Of a DNA stretch of 64,000 nucleotides, positions 43,378 through 51,917 are shown piece by piece. This stretch comes from Glutamicibacter sp. PS. GTDB taxonomy: Bacteria > Actinomycetota > Actinomycetes > Actinomycetales > Micrococcaceae. The DNA lies in contig JANCMB010000001.1 of assembly GCA_031317595.1 (NCBI GenBank), positions 248,001 through 312,000 on the forward strand, given 5' to 3'. How positions within the stretch are numbered: the stretch's first letter is position 1; every line of letters begins with the position of its first letter. Both the position numbers and the translations under genes were made by a program. The notes under the pieces are model-generated. The model made no database searches. It saw only the letters and a program-made list of their open reading frames with translations, and was not told the DNA's origin.

Positions 43378-44843
43378 TCAATGCCGCGCAAGCCTGGCAT
43401 ATCCGAGGCAAGGAACACCGGATCCTTACCATCGCGTAGCTGGGCGGTGTAGTGCTTGAGCAGAGCCAAGGCCTTGGGTGAGAGCAAGATGATCGCCACA
43501 AGGTTCAGCAGTGCCATAATGCCCATTATTCCGTCGGCGAAGTTCCAGACCACCGAGGAAGCCGCGACGGCGCCGCCGAGCACGGCGAGCGAAGCCAGCA
43601 GGCGGTAGACCGTCATCACGGTGGGATTACTCGTAATGAAGCCGATATTCGCTTCACCGTAGTAGTAGTTGCCGATCACCGACGAGAAGGCCAAGAGGAA
43701 GATGATCACTGCCAGCAGCGTGCCGGTCCAGGAACCAAGAGCATTGGCTAGACCAAGCTGGGTAATGGCCACGCCGCCTTCGGAACCAACGGCGTCCGGG
43801 ACGGTGTGCAAGATGATGAACGCGGTCACCGTGCACACGATGAAGGTATCGAAGTACACGCCGAGGGTCTGAACGAGCCCCTGCTTGACCGGATGGGTAA
43901 CCGAGGCCGTGGCACCGGCATTCGGAGCCGAACCGAGACCGGCTTCATTGGAGAACATGCCGCGCTTCACGCCGGTTAGCAGGACCATGCCTAGCCCGCC
44001 ACCGATAGCGGAATTGAAGTTGAAGGCCTCCGAGTAGATCATGCCGAAGACGTGCGGGAGCTGGCCGATGTTCATGGAGACCACCACGATGCCCAGCACG
44101 ATGTAGAGCACGGCCATGGCCGGCACCAACGACTCGGTGACCTTGGCGATACGGCGGACACCACCGAAGACGACGAGTGCGGTCAGCACGGCCAGCGCCA
44201 CACCGATCACCCAGCTCAGAGTCGTGATTTGTGCTGCGTCCGCGGTTGCGTCCAATCCAACCGCACCGGTGATGGTGGCGGTGATGGTGTTCGCCTGCAG
44301 CGAGGAGAAGGCGAAAGGGAAAGTTACCACGAGGATGATCGCAAAGATGATCCCCAACCAACGGGCGCCCAGCCCGTGCTGCATGTAGTAGGCCGGACCG
44401 CCGCGGTAGCCGTCCTTGCCTTGGCGCTTATACAGCTGACCCAGCGTGGACTCCACGAAGCTGGAAGCGCCGCCGATGAACGCCATGGTCCACATCCAGA
44501 ACACCGCACCCGCTCCACCGACGGCAATAGCGGTGGCCACGCCGGCGATATTACCGACACCTACGCGTGAGGCAGCCGAAATGGTAAAAGCCTGGAACGC
44601 GGAGATCGACTTCTTATTGCCGTTCTCGTCGACGAGTGCCTTATCGGTCAGTGTTTTGAGCATATTCGGCAGTAGCCGTAGCTGGACTGCGCCGGTGCGG
44701 ATGGTGAAGTACAGGCCGGCTGCAATCACCACGGGCAGGACGATATTGCCCCATAAAACGTTGCCCTGGTCGCCCAACCAGGTAGCAACATCCTCATTTT
44801 GTAGCCAGTTCATGACATCGGACACTACCGGAAGTCGCGGCAT
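43344..44843 (-). CDS. Alanine/glycine:cation symporter (AGCS family)
   Basis: This sodium- or proton-coupled importer of alanine or glycine has 499 residues and about ten membrane segments. AGCS markers are RVGVGNIAGVATAIAVGGAG (near 92-111), SKRQGKDGYRGGPAYYMQ-like loop (YKRQGKDGYRGGPAYYM near 138) and KRGMFSNEAGLGSAPNA (near 288). The N-terminal 25 residues are periplasmic or cytosolic before the first helix. It is divergent from the DEAD-box helicase gene. Confidence 0.9.
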   Translation of the reverse strand: MPRLPVVSDVMNWLQNEDVATWLGDQGNVLWGNIVLPVVIAAGLYFTIRTGAVQLRLLPNMLKTLTDKALVDENGNKKSISAFQAFTISAASRVGVGNIAGVATAIAVGGAGAVFWMWTMAFIGGASSFVESTLGQLYKRQGKDGYRGGPAYYMQHGLGARWLGIIFAIILVVTFPFAFSSLQANTITATITGAVGLDATADAAQITTLSWVIGVALAVLTALVVFGGVRRIAKVTESLVPAMAVLYIVLGIVVVSMNIGQLPHVFGMIYSEAFNFNSAIGGGLGMVLLTGVKRGMFSNEAGLGSAPNAGATASVTHPVKQGLVQTLGVYFDTFIVCTVTAFIILHTVPDAVGSEGGVAITQLGLANALGSWTGTLLAVIIFLLAFSSVIGNYYYGEANIGFITSNPTVMTVYRLLASLAVLGGAVAASSVVWNFADGIMGIMALLNLVAIILLSPKALALLKHYTAQLRDGKDPVFLASDMPGLRGIECWEPSDVRTQ

Positions 44844-45206
44844 TGAGTAATCTGCCGCACGTTTTCTTCAAACGAGTGATCTACCTCAATTGCCGTTGTG
44901 ACCGGGCGAATAGGGGTTTAGTTGCGTTCCTGAAAATATCGCGCGGTGGGTGATCTCACATCCTTTGCCCTGCCCAAGTGGAGCTGGGCCCGATAGTATT
45001 AAGTGTTCGCGAACATCAGGGTATCCCTCGCATCCAGCCCAATTTTTGAGGTTGGAGCCTTCTCGTGTTGTATTTCCGCAAAGTGTGTGCGGGTTTGTAT
45101 GTCATAGGGGAACGCTGAATGCGCGTGAGTTGTATTGACTGTGTGCCGCCTGAGCCTCGTAGTAGGGGCGTTTAGGCGTTTCCCCTAACGAATGAGGTAA
45201 TTCTTC
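44844..45206 (+). other. 363-bp divergent gap with probable long helicase leader
   Basis: No gene is supported here. The gap contains a perfect 12-bp palindrome TGTTCGCGAACA at 45004-45015 and a TAGGGG/CCCCTA hairpin at 45163-45187 just before the helicase ribosome binding site. Cold-shock helicase genes often have long, structured leaders, which would fit this region. No promoter stands out clearly enough to name. Confidence 0.4.
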
Positions 45207-47102
45207 GTGTCTTCTGACATGCCCGCAAACTCCACCGATACCCAGGCCACCGAGGAACCGACCGTTCTGTTCAGCGAGCTGGGCCTTGACGGTCGAGTGC
45301 TGGCGGCTCTAGCCGACCTCGGCTACGAAAAGCCGTCGCCGATTCAGGCGGCGACCATCCCGCTGCTGCTCGACGGCCGTGACGTCGTGGGCCTCGCCCA
45401 GACCGGTACCGGTAAGACCGCAGCCTTCGCCCTGCCAGCGCTTTCGCGTATGGCCGAGCTGGCTGACCTCAACGGTCCGGCCTCTAGCCCACAGATTCTT
45501 GTGCTGGCTCCGACCCGTGAATTGGCCCTGCAGGTTGCCGAAGCCTTCACGTCCTACGCCAAGCACATCCCGAACTTCACCGTCCTGCCGGTCTACGGTG
45601 GCTCGCCGTACGGCCCACAGCTGGCCGGTCTGCGCCGCGGTGCACAGGTAGTTGTCGGTACCCCAGGTCGCGTCATCGACCACATCAACAAGGGTTCACT
45701 GGACCTGTCCAACCTGCAGTATGTCGTGTTGGACGAGGCCGACGAGATGCTCCGCATGGGCTTTGCCGAAGAGGTCGACAAGATCTTGGAAGCTACCCCG
45801 GAAGAGAAGCAGGTGGCCCTGTTCTCGGCCACCATGCCGCGCACCATTCGCCGCATTGCCTCCGAGTACCTGCGTGATCCGGAAGAAGTTGCGGTCAAGT
45901 CCAAGCAGTCCACCGGCACCAACATCACCCAGCGCTACCTGCAGGTCATGGGAGCTCACAAGCTCGATGCCATGACCCGCATCCTCGAGTCCGAGGAATT
46001 CGATGGCGTGATCACCTTCGTGCGTACCAAGATGGCCACCGAAGACCTGGCCGACAAGCTCAAGGCTCGCGGATTCACCGCAGCAGCTATCAACGGTGAC
46101 ATTCCGCAGCAGCAGCGTGAGCGCACCGTGGAGAACCTGCGCGCCGGTAAGATCGACATCTTGGTCGCCACCGATGTGGCCGCCCGTGGTCTTGACGTTG
46201 AGCGCATCAGCCACGTCATCAATTACGACATCCCGCATGACACCGAGTCCTACGTGCACCGTATTGGACGTACCGGCCGTGCCGGTCGTTCGGGCGACGC
46301 AATTCTGTTCATGACCCCGCGCGAGAAGTACTTGTTGCGCGCCATTGAGAAGGCTACCCGCCAGCCGGTGAGCCTGATGCAGTTGCCGTCGTTGGATTCG
46401 GTGAACAATCGCCGCATCCAGAAGTTCACCGATCGCATCGATGAGACCATCACCAGCCAGGATCTGACCACTTTCCGTGAGATCGTTGAGCAGTTCGCCG
46501 CGAAGCACGAAAACCTGGATCATCTGGAGATCGCCGCTGCACTGGCTCTGATGGCGCAGGGTGGCCGCCCGCTGCTGATGGAAGAGCCAGCCATCCCTGC
46601 CGGCAAGCAGGCTCGTTTGAGCCGCGAGCGTGACGGGAAGCGCGAGCCAGGCCAGCGCGGCAACCGAAAGACTGCGGCCGAGGGCAACGCGATGTACCGT
46701 TTGGCGATTGGTCGACGTAACCGCGTGCAGCCCGGTTCGATCGTTGGTGCCCTGGCGAACGAGGGTGGCTTCAACTCCTCGCAAATCGGTGGCATTGAGA
46801 TCCGCTCGGATCACACCCTGGTGGAGCTGCCAGCCGAGCTGTCCAAGGACCAGTGGCGCGCGCTGTCCAAGACCCGTATTGGTGGTGAGCTGATCAACCT
46901 CGAACTCGATTCCGGTCGCAAGCCTCGCCGCGATCGTGATGACGAGCGTGGTGGCAACCGTCCAGATCGTAGCTTCAAGGACCGCAAGCGCGGCGGTGGC
47001 GGTTTCCGTGACGATCGTCGTGGTGGCGATAAGCGCTTCGGCGGTCGTGGCAAGGGTCGCTTCAGCGACGCAGGCCGTGGTGCACGCCGCGACTTCGACT
47101 AA
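45207..47102 (+). CDS. deaD: DEAD-box RNA helicase, CsdA/DeaD type
   Basis: This ATP-dependent RNA helicase works in ribosome assembly and RNA decay, often at low temperature. Motifs in order are Q motif (YEKPSPIQAATIP), Walker A AQTGTGKT (near 66), PTRELALQV, DEAD in VLDEADEML (near 175), SAT, and HRIGRTGRAGR (near 350). A DbpA-like RNA-binding domain follows (about 490-565), then an Arg/Gly-rich tail. The start is GTG with GAGGTAA upstream. The tail is rich in RGG-type repeats, common in actinobacterial members. Confidence 0.94.
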   Translation: MSSDMPANSTDTQATEEPTVLFSELGLDGRVLAALADLGYEKPSPIQAATIPLLLDGRDVVGLAQTGTGKTAAFALPALSRMAELADLNGPASSPQILVLAPTRELALQVAEAFTSYAKHIPNFTVLPVYGGSPYGPQLAGLRRGAQVVVGTPGRVIDHINKGSLDLSNLQYVVLDEADEMLRMGFAEEVDKILEATPEEKQVALFSATMPRTIRRIASEYLRDPEEVAVKSKQSTGTNITQRYLQVMGAHKLDAMTRILESEEFDGVITFVRTKMATEDLADKLKARGFTAAAINGDIPQQQRERTVENLRAGKIDILVATDVAARGLDVERISHVINYDIPHDTESYVHRIGRTGRAGRSGDAILFMTPREKYLLRAIEKATRQPVSLMQLPSLDSVNNRRIQKFTDRIDETITSQDLTTFREIVEQFAAKHENLDHLEIAAALALMAQGGRPLLMEEPAIPAGKQARLSRERDGKREPGQRGNRKTAAEGNAMYRLAIGRRNRVQPGSIVGALANEGGFNSSQIGGIEIRSDHTLVELPAELSKDQWRALSKTRIGGELINLELDSGRKPRRDRDDERGGNRPDRSFKDRKRGGGGFRDDRRGGDKRFGGRGKGRFSDAGRGARRDFD

Positions 47103-47118
47103 AGCTACCGGTTTTCAA

Positions 47119-47154
47119 GGGCCGGGCATCCTCTTCCGAGGGTGCCCGGCCTTT
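47119..47154 (+). terminator. Terminator after the helicase gene
   Basis: GGCCGGGCA pairs with TGCCCGGCC, with an inner CCTC/GAGG stem, followed by TTTGG. Confidence 0.75.
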
Positions 47155-47525
47155 GGCCTATCCGGGCTCGATCGTTTTCGTCTCCGGACTAGTTGGGTCT
47201 GTGAGGTCTAAAGAAGGCGTAGAGCGGGTGCAGAGGGCCGCTGGCGATTGCTGAGGCGCTTGGTTGTTCCGGTGCACGGTTGCGGCCATAGGAAAAGGCT
47301 GATTCTGGGTTGCTAGGCCCATTAGGCCGTCGTTTGGTGTCCATAAGCATGGCAGGTTCCAGTGATGCGGCGTAGCGCGTGTTGTAGGCGCGCGTAGCGC
47401 AGATCCTAGGTTCTGGGTCTACTAGGAGGAAACGGTCTGCAGCGTGTCCGCTCACGACCGTGAAAAGAATGTTGCGCGCTCGGTATATCTCGAAAAATGG
47501 CAACCCTCTTGGAGTGAGCAGCGTA
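47155..47525. other. 371-bp gap with no supported gene
   Basis: A minus-strand reading frame crosses this gap, but it also runs through the tRNA-Thr gene and its terminator, so it is not a credible gene. I see no family similarity in any frame. Confidence 0.5.
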
Positions 47526-47565
47526 ATAAAAAAGAAGGACAATTCAATCAAGAATTGTCCTTCTG
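47526..47565 (-). terminator. Terminator of the minus-strand tRNA-Thr
   Basis: On the minus strand AGAAGGACAATTC and its complement flank a short loop, followed directly by TTTTTTATTA. It lies 4 bp past the CCA end of the tRNA. Confidence 0.92.
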
Positions 47566-47568
47566 TAG

Positions 47569-47643
47569 TGGAGCCCCCTGCCGGAATCGATCCGGCGACC
47601 TCGTTCTTACCAAGAACGCGCTCTACCACTGAGCTAAGGGGGC
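47569..47643 (-). tRNA. tRNA-Thr (anticodon GGT), copy 1
   Basis: Acceptor GCCCCCT pairs with AGGGGGC, the anticodon loop is TTGGTAA (anticodon GGT) and the T arm is GCCGG-ATCGATT-CCGGC. CCA follows the discriminator in the DNA. The 72-nt body is identical to copy 2 at 48153-48224 on the other strand. Confidence 0.93.
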
Positions 47644-47654
47644 AACAGGTAAAT

Positions 47655-47682
47655 ACTTTACACAGGCTCCGGTCGATTGCAA
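47655..47682 (-). promoter_or_regulatory. Promoter of tRNA-Thr copy 1
   Basis: On the minus strand TTGCAA (47682-47677) and TAAAGT (47660-47655) are 16 bp apart, and the tRNA starts 12 bp after the -10 element. The region GTGTAAAGTATTTACC is nearly the same as in front of copy 2. Confidence 0.7.
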
Positions 47683-48114
47683 AATCGACAACCCAAAGGT
47701 GCCGGTAATCACATAAGCGCTACTGAAGCCCGCTTTCCCAAGCACTCCTAGGTGAAGGGTTGCGCAAGCTTGCGGACGTGATTCGCGTGGCACGTGGAGC
47801 TGAGGGTGGCGTCGCCGGTTCCCGCCGCCGAGATGCCAATGGTGGGTTAATTGGTTCCCGCAATTGAGAATCGCTCGCCGACACTGAGTGCTAGTTTTCC
47901 TCGCTGGGCGAAGTGGGCCTCTAGGCCGGGTGAGCGAGCTGGATTGGCAGTGCCCTGCGAGGTACCAAGCCTCGTAAAACCCCTAGTGAGCAGGGTCACG
48001 CGCGAAAAAATCGGCATGAAAATGAGGGCAAGACTCGATGGCGTCCGGCAAACCGCGACTTGACTAGGTTTTTTATCGCTTTCTTTGGTTCGAAAGGTGA
48101 GGGTGGGTCGATTT
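47683..48114. other. Gene-free spacer between two divergent tRNA-Thr genes
   Basis: No reading frame in this spacer of about 430 bp looks coding, and no mobile-element end, direct repeat or integrase remnant was recognised. It holds only the upstream regions of the two divergent tRNA genes. Confidence 0.5.
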
Positions 48115-48141
48115 TTGTTTACCGGCCAATCCGTGTAGAGT
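48115..48141 (+). promoter_or_regulatory. Promoter of tRNA-Thr copy 2
   Basis: TTGTTT (48115-48120) and TAGAGT (48136-48141) are 15 bp apart, 11 bp before the tRNA. The stretch GTGTAGAGTATTTACTCG mirrors the promoter of copy 1. Confidence 0.55.
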
Positions 48142-48152
48142 ATTTACTCGTT

Positions 48153-48224
48153 GCCCCCTTAGCTCAGTGGTAGAGCGCGTTCTTGGTAAGAACGAGGTCG
48201 CCGGATCGATTCCGGCAGGGGGCT
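48153..48224 (+). tRNA. tRNA-Thr (anticodon GGT), copy 2
   Basis: Same 72-nt sequence as copy 1 with acceptor GCCCCCT/AGGGGGC and anticodon loop TTGGTAA. Here the 3' flank is CTGAG, so CCA is not encoded. tRNA-Met follows 45 bp later, probably in the same transcript. Confidence 0.95.
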
Positions 48225-48269
48225 CTGAGTGGGAAGTCATTTGGCTTCTACTTTTGATTTCCCACTTGT

Positions 48270-48346
48270 GGCGGTGTAGCTCAGCTGGTTAGAGCGCACG
48301 ACTCATAATCGTGAGGTCCCGGGATCGAGTCCCGGCACCGCTACCA
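48270..48346 (+). tRNA. tRNA-Met (anticodon CAT), elongator type
   Basis: Acceptor GGCGGTG pairs with CACCGCT (G-T at the first pair), anticodon loop CTCATAA, T arm CCGGG-ATCGAGT-CCCGG, and encoded CCA. The GACTCATAATC anticodon arm is typical of elongator tRNA-Met; tRNA-Ile2 with modified CAT is less likely. Confidence 0.9.
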
Positions 48347-48351
48347 TTACG

Positions 48352-48384
48352 AAGACCCTCAGTATGATGCTGAGGGTCTTTTTG
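48352..48384 (+). terminator. Terminator after tRNA-Met
   Basis: An 11-bp stem (AAGACCCTCAG with CTGAGGGTCTT) is followed by TTTG. It closes the tRNA-Thr/tRNA-Met unit. Confidence 0.88.
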
Positions 48385-48418
48385 TATTCGCCCACGGTCA
48401 TCGGGATCGCGTAGCCTT

Positions 48419-49387
48419 GTGCAAATGATGACAGAGAGAACTTTCGATACTGAGCAGGGACAAGAGAAGAATCTCTGCCACGGAATCGTTTTCTCCACCT
48501 CGGACCCCGAGCCATCATTGCGGTTGCAGCGGGACTCGGGAGCTCAATTCGAGCCGCTTGGCTTGGGCCGTACGCTGTCCTTGGATGTCTCAGCCGATAA
48601 GTGGTGCCTCGGCTACGTACGGATGGATAGTGACGGAACCCGTCGCAGCTACGCCTGCCCACAGGGCCAACGCCTGCGCACCGGCACACAGTGTCCGGGG
48701 TGCCGACGCCGGGATGAAACGAAATTCATGCATCACTTCCACACCACTGGTGAGGCTCCCGAGGGGCTACGGCGTTACCTAATGCAGCCACATTTTCTTT
48801 ATGTCGCCAGCTTTGCCCACGGGGTCACCAAGGTCGGGACCACCTCTACGTCGAGTAAGTTCACACGTTTGGCAAGCCAAGGCGCCGTAATCGCGCGCTA
48901 TGTGGCCAGCGCCCCCGATGGGGCAGCCATTCGAGTGATTGAGGACCTCGTGACCGAGCAGCTGCGCATCACCCAACAGGTTCGACAAAAATCCAAAATT
49001 CAGGGCCTCGCCCGGTGGGACTTCGACGAGTCCTCGCTACGCGAACTCAACGATGCGGCGGCGCAACGAGTTCACGAGCTACTTTCCCAGCAGCGCTCGC
49101 TGGAAACCTACGGGGTAGAACTACTCGACGAACCCTTCGAGCAGCCGAGCTATGCGCGTACGGTGATCGACGCATGGACCGAGCGCCGTATTCATCCGTG
49201 GGCTGCCGAAGTTCCCGGAGCGCACCTTGAATTACGTGTGCGCGGTGTTTTGGGGCAAGGAATCCTCGCCGACGCAGGCGAGGGGAGCGAAGTACGTATT
49301 CTCGATGCGGCAGAGTTGAAAACACGTGCTTTGCAGGTGCGACCTGCCGGTGATTTGCAGGCCGAGGGGCAAGGCTCGTTGTTCTAA
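48419..49387 (+). CDS. DUF2797 family protein
   Basis: The 322-residue protein has DUF2797 features: CPQGQRLRTGTQCPGCRRR (near 80-98, a Cys pair that may bind zinc) and FLYVASFAHGVTKVGTTST (near 127), which resembles the first strand of a GIY-YIG-like fold, followed by an RVIEDLVT helix. The function of the family is unknown. The start is GTG at 48419 or one of two ATG codons 6-9 bp later. It lies 35 bp after the tRNA terminator. Confidence 0.8.
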   Translation: MQMMTERTFDTEQGQEKNLCHGIVFSTSDPEPSLRLQRDSGAQFEPLGLGRTLSLDVSADKWCLGYVRMDSDGTRRSYACPQGQRLRTGTQCPGCRRRDETKFMHHFHTTGEAPEGLRRYLMQPHFLYVASFAHGVTKVGTTSTSSKFTRLASQGAVIARYVASAPDGAAIRVIEDLVTEQLRITQQVRQKSKIQGLARWDFDESSLRELNDAAAQRVHELLSQQRSLETYGVELLDEPFEQPSYARTVIDAWTERRIHPWAAEVPGAHLELRVRGVLGQGILADAGEGSEVRILDAAELKTRALQVRPAGDLQAEGQGSLF

Positions 49388-49491
49388 CTCAGGGGCTTGG
49401 TTTGTGATCGGGCAAGGTTGGCAGATGGGACGTTGCGCTCATTTTTGCTCAACGCCACGTTGTGGCCTCGGAAATCGCTAAACTGGGAGCC

Positions 49492-49752
49492 ATGACCAAT
49501 ACGCCATGGGAAGCGGCCTCACCACGCTACAAGAAGCTCGTATTTAGTGCGATGGGGGTCATGGGCCTGGGAATTATCCTCGCCATTATTGGCGCCAATA
49601 TTCCCTCCCTAGCGTTGGTATACACCGCGATCGGCATTATGGTCATCGGCATGCTCATGCACGTGGCCTCTCTTATGGTGCGTGCCCGCGACGCACGCAA
49701 CTGGCGGATTGCCAACGGCCTGATTCCCGAGCGCCGTAAGCGCCGGGGCTAG
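49492..49752 (+). CDS. Small membrane protein, DUF3188-like
   Basis: From the ATG at 49492 (MTNTPWE) the protein has 86 residues and two membrane segments (LVFSAMGVMGLGIILAII and LVYTAIGIMVIGMLMHVA), with a basic C-terminus. This matches the size and layout of DUF3188 proteins, which are uncharacterised. GGGAG lies just before the ATG. hadA follows after 49 bp. Confidence 0.7.
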   Translation: MTNTPWEAASPRYKKLVFSAMGVMGLGIILAIIGANIPSLALVYTAIGIMVIGMLMHVASLMVRARDARNWRIANGLIPERRKRRG

Positions 49753-49801
49753 TCGCCACAGCACGCACGGAAATCACCTCCCGACACTTATAGGAGAAGC
49801 A

Positions 49802-50248
49802 ATGGGCATTAATCCCGATATTGTGGGGCGCGTTTACCCCGCGGACGAGACCTATCAGGTGGGTCGCGAAAAGATCCGCGAATTCGCGGCCGCGACCAAG
49901 GCTACCTCGCGCGCACACTACGACCTCGACGCCGCCGCCGAACTCGGCTTCGCAGACCTCATCGCCCCGCCAACCTTTGCCATCATCATCGCCCAGCGTG
50001 CCGATGCGAAGCTTGTGGCCGATCCGGAATCCGGTATTGACTTCACGCGCGTCGTACACGCTGACCAGCGCTTTACACACCACCGCCCGATCGTTGCCGG
50101 AGACGAACTGGTCGCCGAATTGCACGTGGACCTGGTCCGCGAAATGGGAGCCGGTGCCATGATTACCTCGCGCGCGGAAATCACCACCACATCCGGTGAG
50201 AAGATCGCCACCACCATTTCGTCGCTACTGGTTCGCGCCGGGGAATAG
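49802..50248 (+). CDS. MaoC-like dehydratase, HadA-type subunit
   Basis: This single-hotdog protein of 148 residues has the N-terminal FAS1-like dehydratase pattern: GRVYPADETYQVGREKIREF, FADLIAPPTFA, and VVHADQRFTHHRPIVAGD. It lacks the hydratase Asp/His pair that the next gene has, as in the structural HadA subunit. Together they would form a (3R)-hydroxyacyl dehydratase of fatty-acid synthesis. AGGAGA precedes the ATG. hadB starts 8 bp after the stop. Confidence 0.85.
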   Translation: MGINPDIVGRVYPADETYQVGREKIREFAAATKATSRAHYDLDAAAELGFADLIAPPTFAIIIAQRADAKLVADPESGIDFTRVVHADQRFTHHRPIVAGDELVAELHVDLVREMGAGAMITSRAEITTTSGEKIATTISSLLVRAGE

Positions 50249-50256
50249 GACTGAGC

Positions 50257-50697
50257 ATGATTGACTTTGACACCCTCGAAAAAGGCCAAGTGATTGGTTC
50301 GAAGACCATCAGCGTCAACCGCGGCGACCTCGTGCGCTACGCCGGGGCCTCCGGGGACTTCAACCCGATTCACTGGAACGAGCGCTTTGCCAAAGAGGTC
50401 GAGCTGGACTCTGTGATCGCCCACGGGATGTTCACCATGGGCTCCGCGGTTGACGTAGTCAGCGAATGGGTGGGTAACCCCGCAGCCGTTATCGACTACC
50501 AGACGCGCTTCACGAAGCCGGTCGTGGTGCAGGATCCTGCCGGCACCAACCCCACCGACCAGCCCGGAACCGAAATCCTTGTCGAAGGTAAGGTCGGGGC
50601 ACTGGACGCCGAGGCCCATACCGCCCGTATCGATCTCACCGTGAGCGTAGACGGTACCAAGGTTCTGATGAAGTCCCAGGCAGTGGTGCAGCTCTGA
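50257..50697 (+). CDS. MaoC-like dehydratase, HadB-type catalytic subunit
   Basis: This hotdog-fold protein of 146 residues carries the hydratase 2 motif YAGASGDFNPIHW with Asp34 and His39, the catalytic pair. The HGMFTMGSAV helix follows. It dehydrates (3R)-hydroxyacyl chains. The hadA-hadB pair in front of murB is a conserved actinobacterial order. Here an MFS transporter gene intervenes. Confidence 0.88.
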   Translation: MIDFDTLEKGQVIGSKTISVNRGDLVRYAGASGDFNPIHWNERFAKEVELDSVIAHGMFTMGSAVDVVSEWVGNPAAVIDYQTRFTKPVVVQDPAGTNPTDQPGTEILVEGKVGALDAEAHTARIDLTVSVDGTKVLMKSQAVVQL

Positions 50698-51917
50698 AGC
50701 AGCACACCGTAACCCCTCACGGCGGCATCATCGCCTGGCGCAATGGCTTGTTGGCCTCCTTCATGGCCAGTGGACTGCTGATCTCCGCTCTCGTCTCGCG
50801 TTTGCCGGCGCTCCGCGATGACCTAGCGCTCGATCACGCCAGCGTTGGCCTGCTGTTGCTGTGCATGACCGGAGGCTCTTTTGCTGCAGTGTCCTTCGCC
50901 GGACGCTTTGTCTTGCGTTGGGGCGCGACCCGGATTATGCAGCTTGGCGCCACCCTGGCCGGATTCGGCCTACTGATGGTGGGCCTAGGGGCCGGGGCAC
51001 TAGGAAACATTGTCGTGACCGGCATCTTCCTGGCTTTGCAGGGCGCCGGCACGGCGACCTGGAACGTGGCCTCCAATGTGCAGGGCGCGGCCATGGAGCG
51101 TGCGTTGGGCCGATCGATCATGTCGGTATTGCACGGGTTCTTCTCGATCGGCACCGTCATCGGCGCCGGGCTCGGGGTGTTTGCCGCGGCCGTCGATCTG
51201 CCGTTGACGGTGCACTACCCCGTGATGGGCTTGATTGTCGCCGGCACGGTGTTGATCAGCAGCCGCTACTTTGGCCCCGACGGCAGCCGCCGAAGCACCG
51301 AGCACCGTGGCGGTGGCATGCGACAGGCTTGGCGTGAACCGCGCACCGTACTGCTTGGAGTGCTGGTGCTCGGTATGGCCCTTGCCGAAGGCGCCGCAGG
51401 CGACTGGGTGGCCCTGGCTCTGGCGGATGGCTATGACACCAGCGAGGCCACCGGCGCTCTGGGCTACGGCATATTTGTCACCGCGATGACCATTACCCGC
51501 CTGCTCGGCGGAGAGTTGGTGCACCGCTTCGGGCGCGTGGCGATGATTCGTGCCAGCGCACTGAGCGCGCTACTGGGCGTACTGGTATTCGCCTGGGGAG
51601 ATCACCTGCCACTGGCATTCGTGGCCCTAGCGATTTGGGGCATGGGGGTGGCCCTGTCCTTCCCGTTGGCGATGAGTGCCGCCTCGGATGATCCGGTGCG
51701 TGCCGCCAGCCGGGTATCGGTGGTTTCAACCATCGGATACGGCGCCTTTCTCGGTGGGCCACCGCTACTGGGCCTGCTGGCCCATGCCATCGGACTACTG
51801 CCGGCACTGAGCTGCATCGGGCTCCTGCTGGTCATGGCGTTCCTGCTGGCAGGCAACGCCCGCGGGCACGAGGCTGTCGAATCTACCGACCATGACGAAG
51901 AAACGAGCGAAGTTTGA
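50694..51917 (+). CDS. MFS transporter between hadB and murB
   Basis: This major facilitator has about 12 membrane segments. The conserved N-terminus (AWRNGLLASFMASGLLISALVSRLP) begins upstream of the first usual start codon, TTG at 50748. No ATG, GTG or TTG lies between there and the hadB stop. A CTG at 50694, overlapping the hadB TGA, would give a natural N-terminus and translational coupling; this is why I place the start there. The TTG at 50748 would remove half of the first helix region. The closest subfamily is the YbjJ-like group of unknown substrate. Confidence 0.7.
   Translation: MKQHTVTPHGGIIAWRNGLLASFMASGLLISALVSRLPALRDDLALDHASVGLLLLCMTGGSFAAVSFAGRFVLRWGATRIMQLGATLAGFGLLMVGLGAGALGNIVVTGIFLALQGAGTATWNVASNVQGAAMERALGRSIMSVLHGFFSIGTVIGAGLGVFAAAVDLPLTVHYPVMGLIVAGTVLISSRYFGPDGSRRSTEHRGGGMRQAWREPRTVLLGVLVLGMALAEGAAGDWVALALADGYDTSEATGALGYGIFVTAMTITRLLGGELVHRFGRVAMIRASALSALLGVLVFAWGDHLPLAFVALAIWGMGVALSFPLAMSAASDDPVRAASRVSVVSTIGYGAFLGGPPLLGLLAHAIGLLPALSCIGLLLVMAFLLAGNARGHEAVESTDHDEETSEV

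Noticed and set aside
44950-45138. Small plus-strand gene in the gap before the helicase
   Set aside because: No ribosome binding site and no hydrophobic or domain pattern; lies in the probable leader.
45696-46814. Minus-strand reading frame of 372 codons opposite the DEAD-box helicase
   Set aside because: Shadow of the helicase gene; no motifs and no ribosome binding site.
47189-47629. Minus-strand gene of 146 codons near the helicase terminator
   Set aside because: The frame includes the tRNA-Thr gene and its terminator, so it cannot be a normal coding region.
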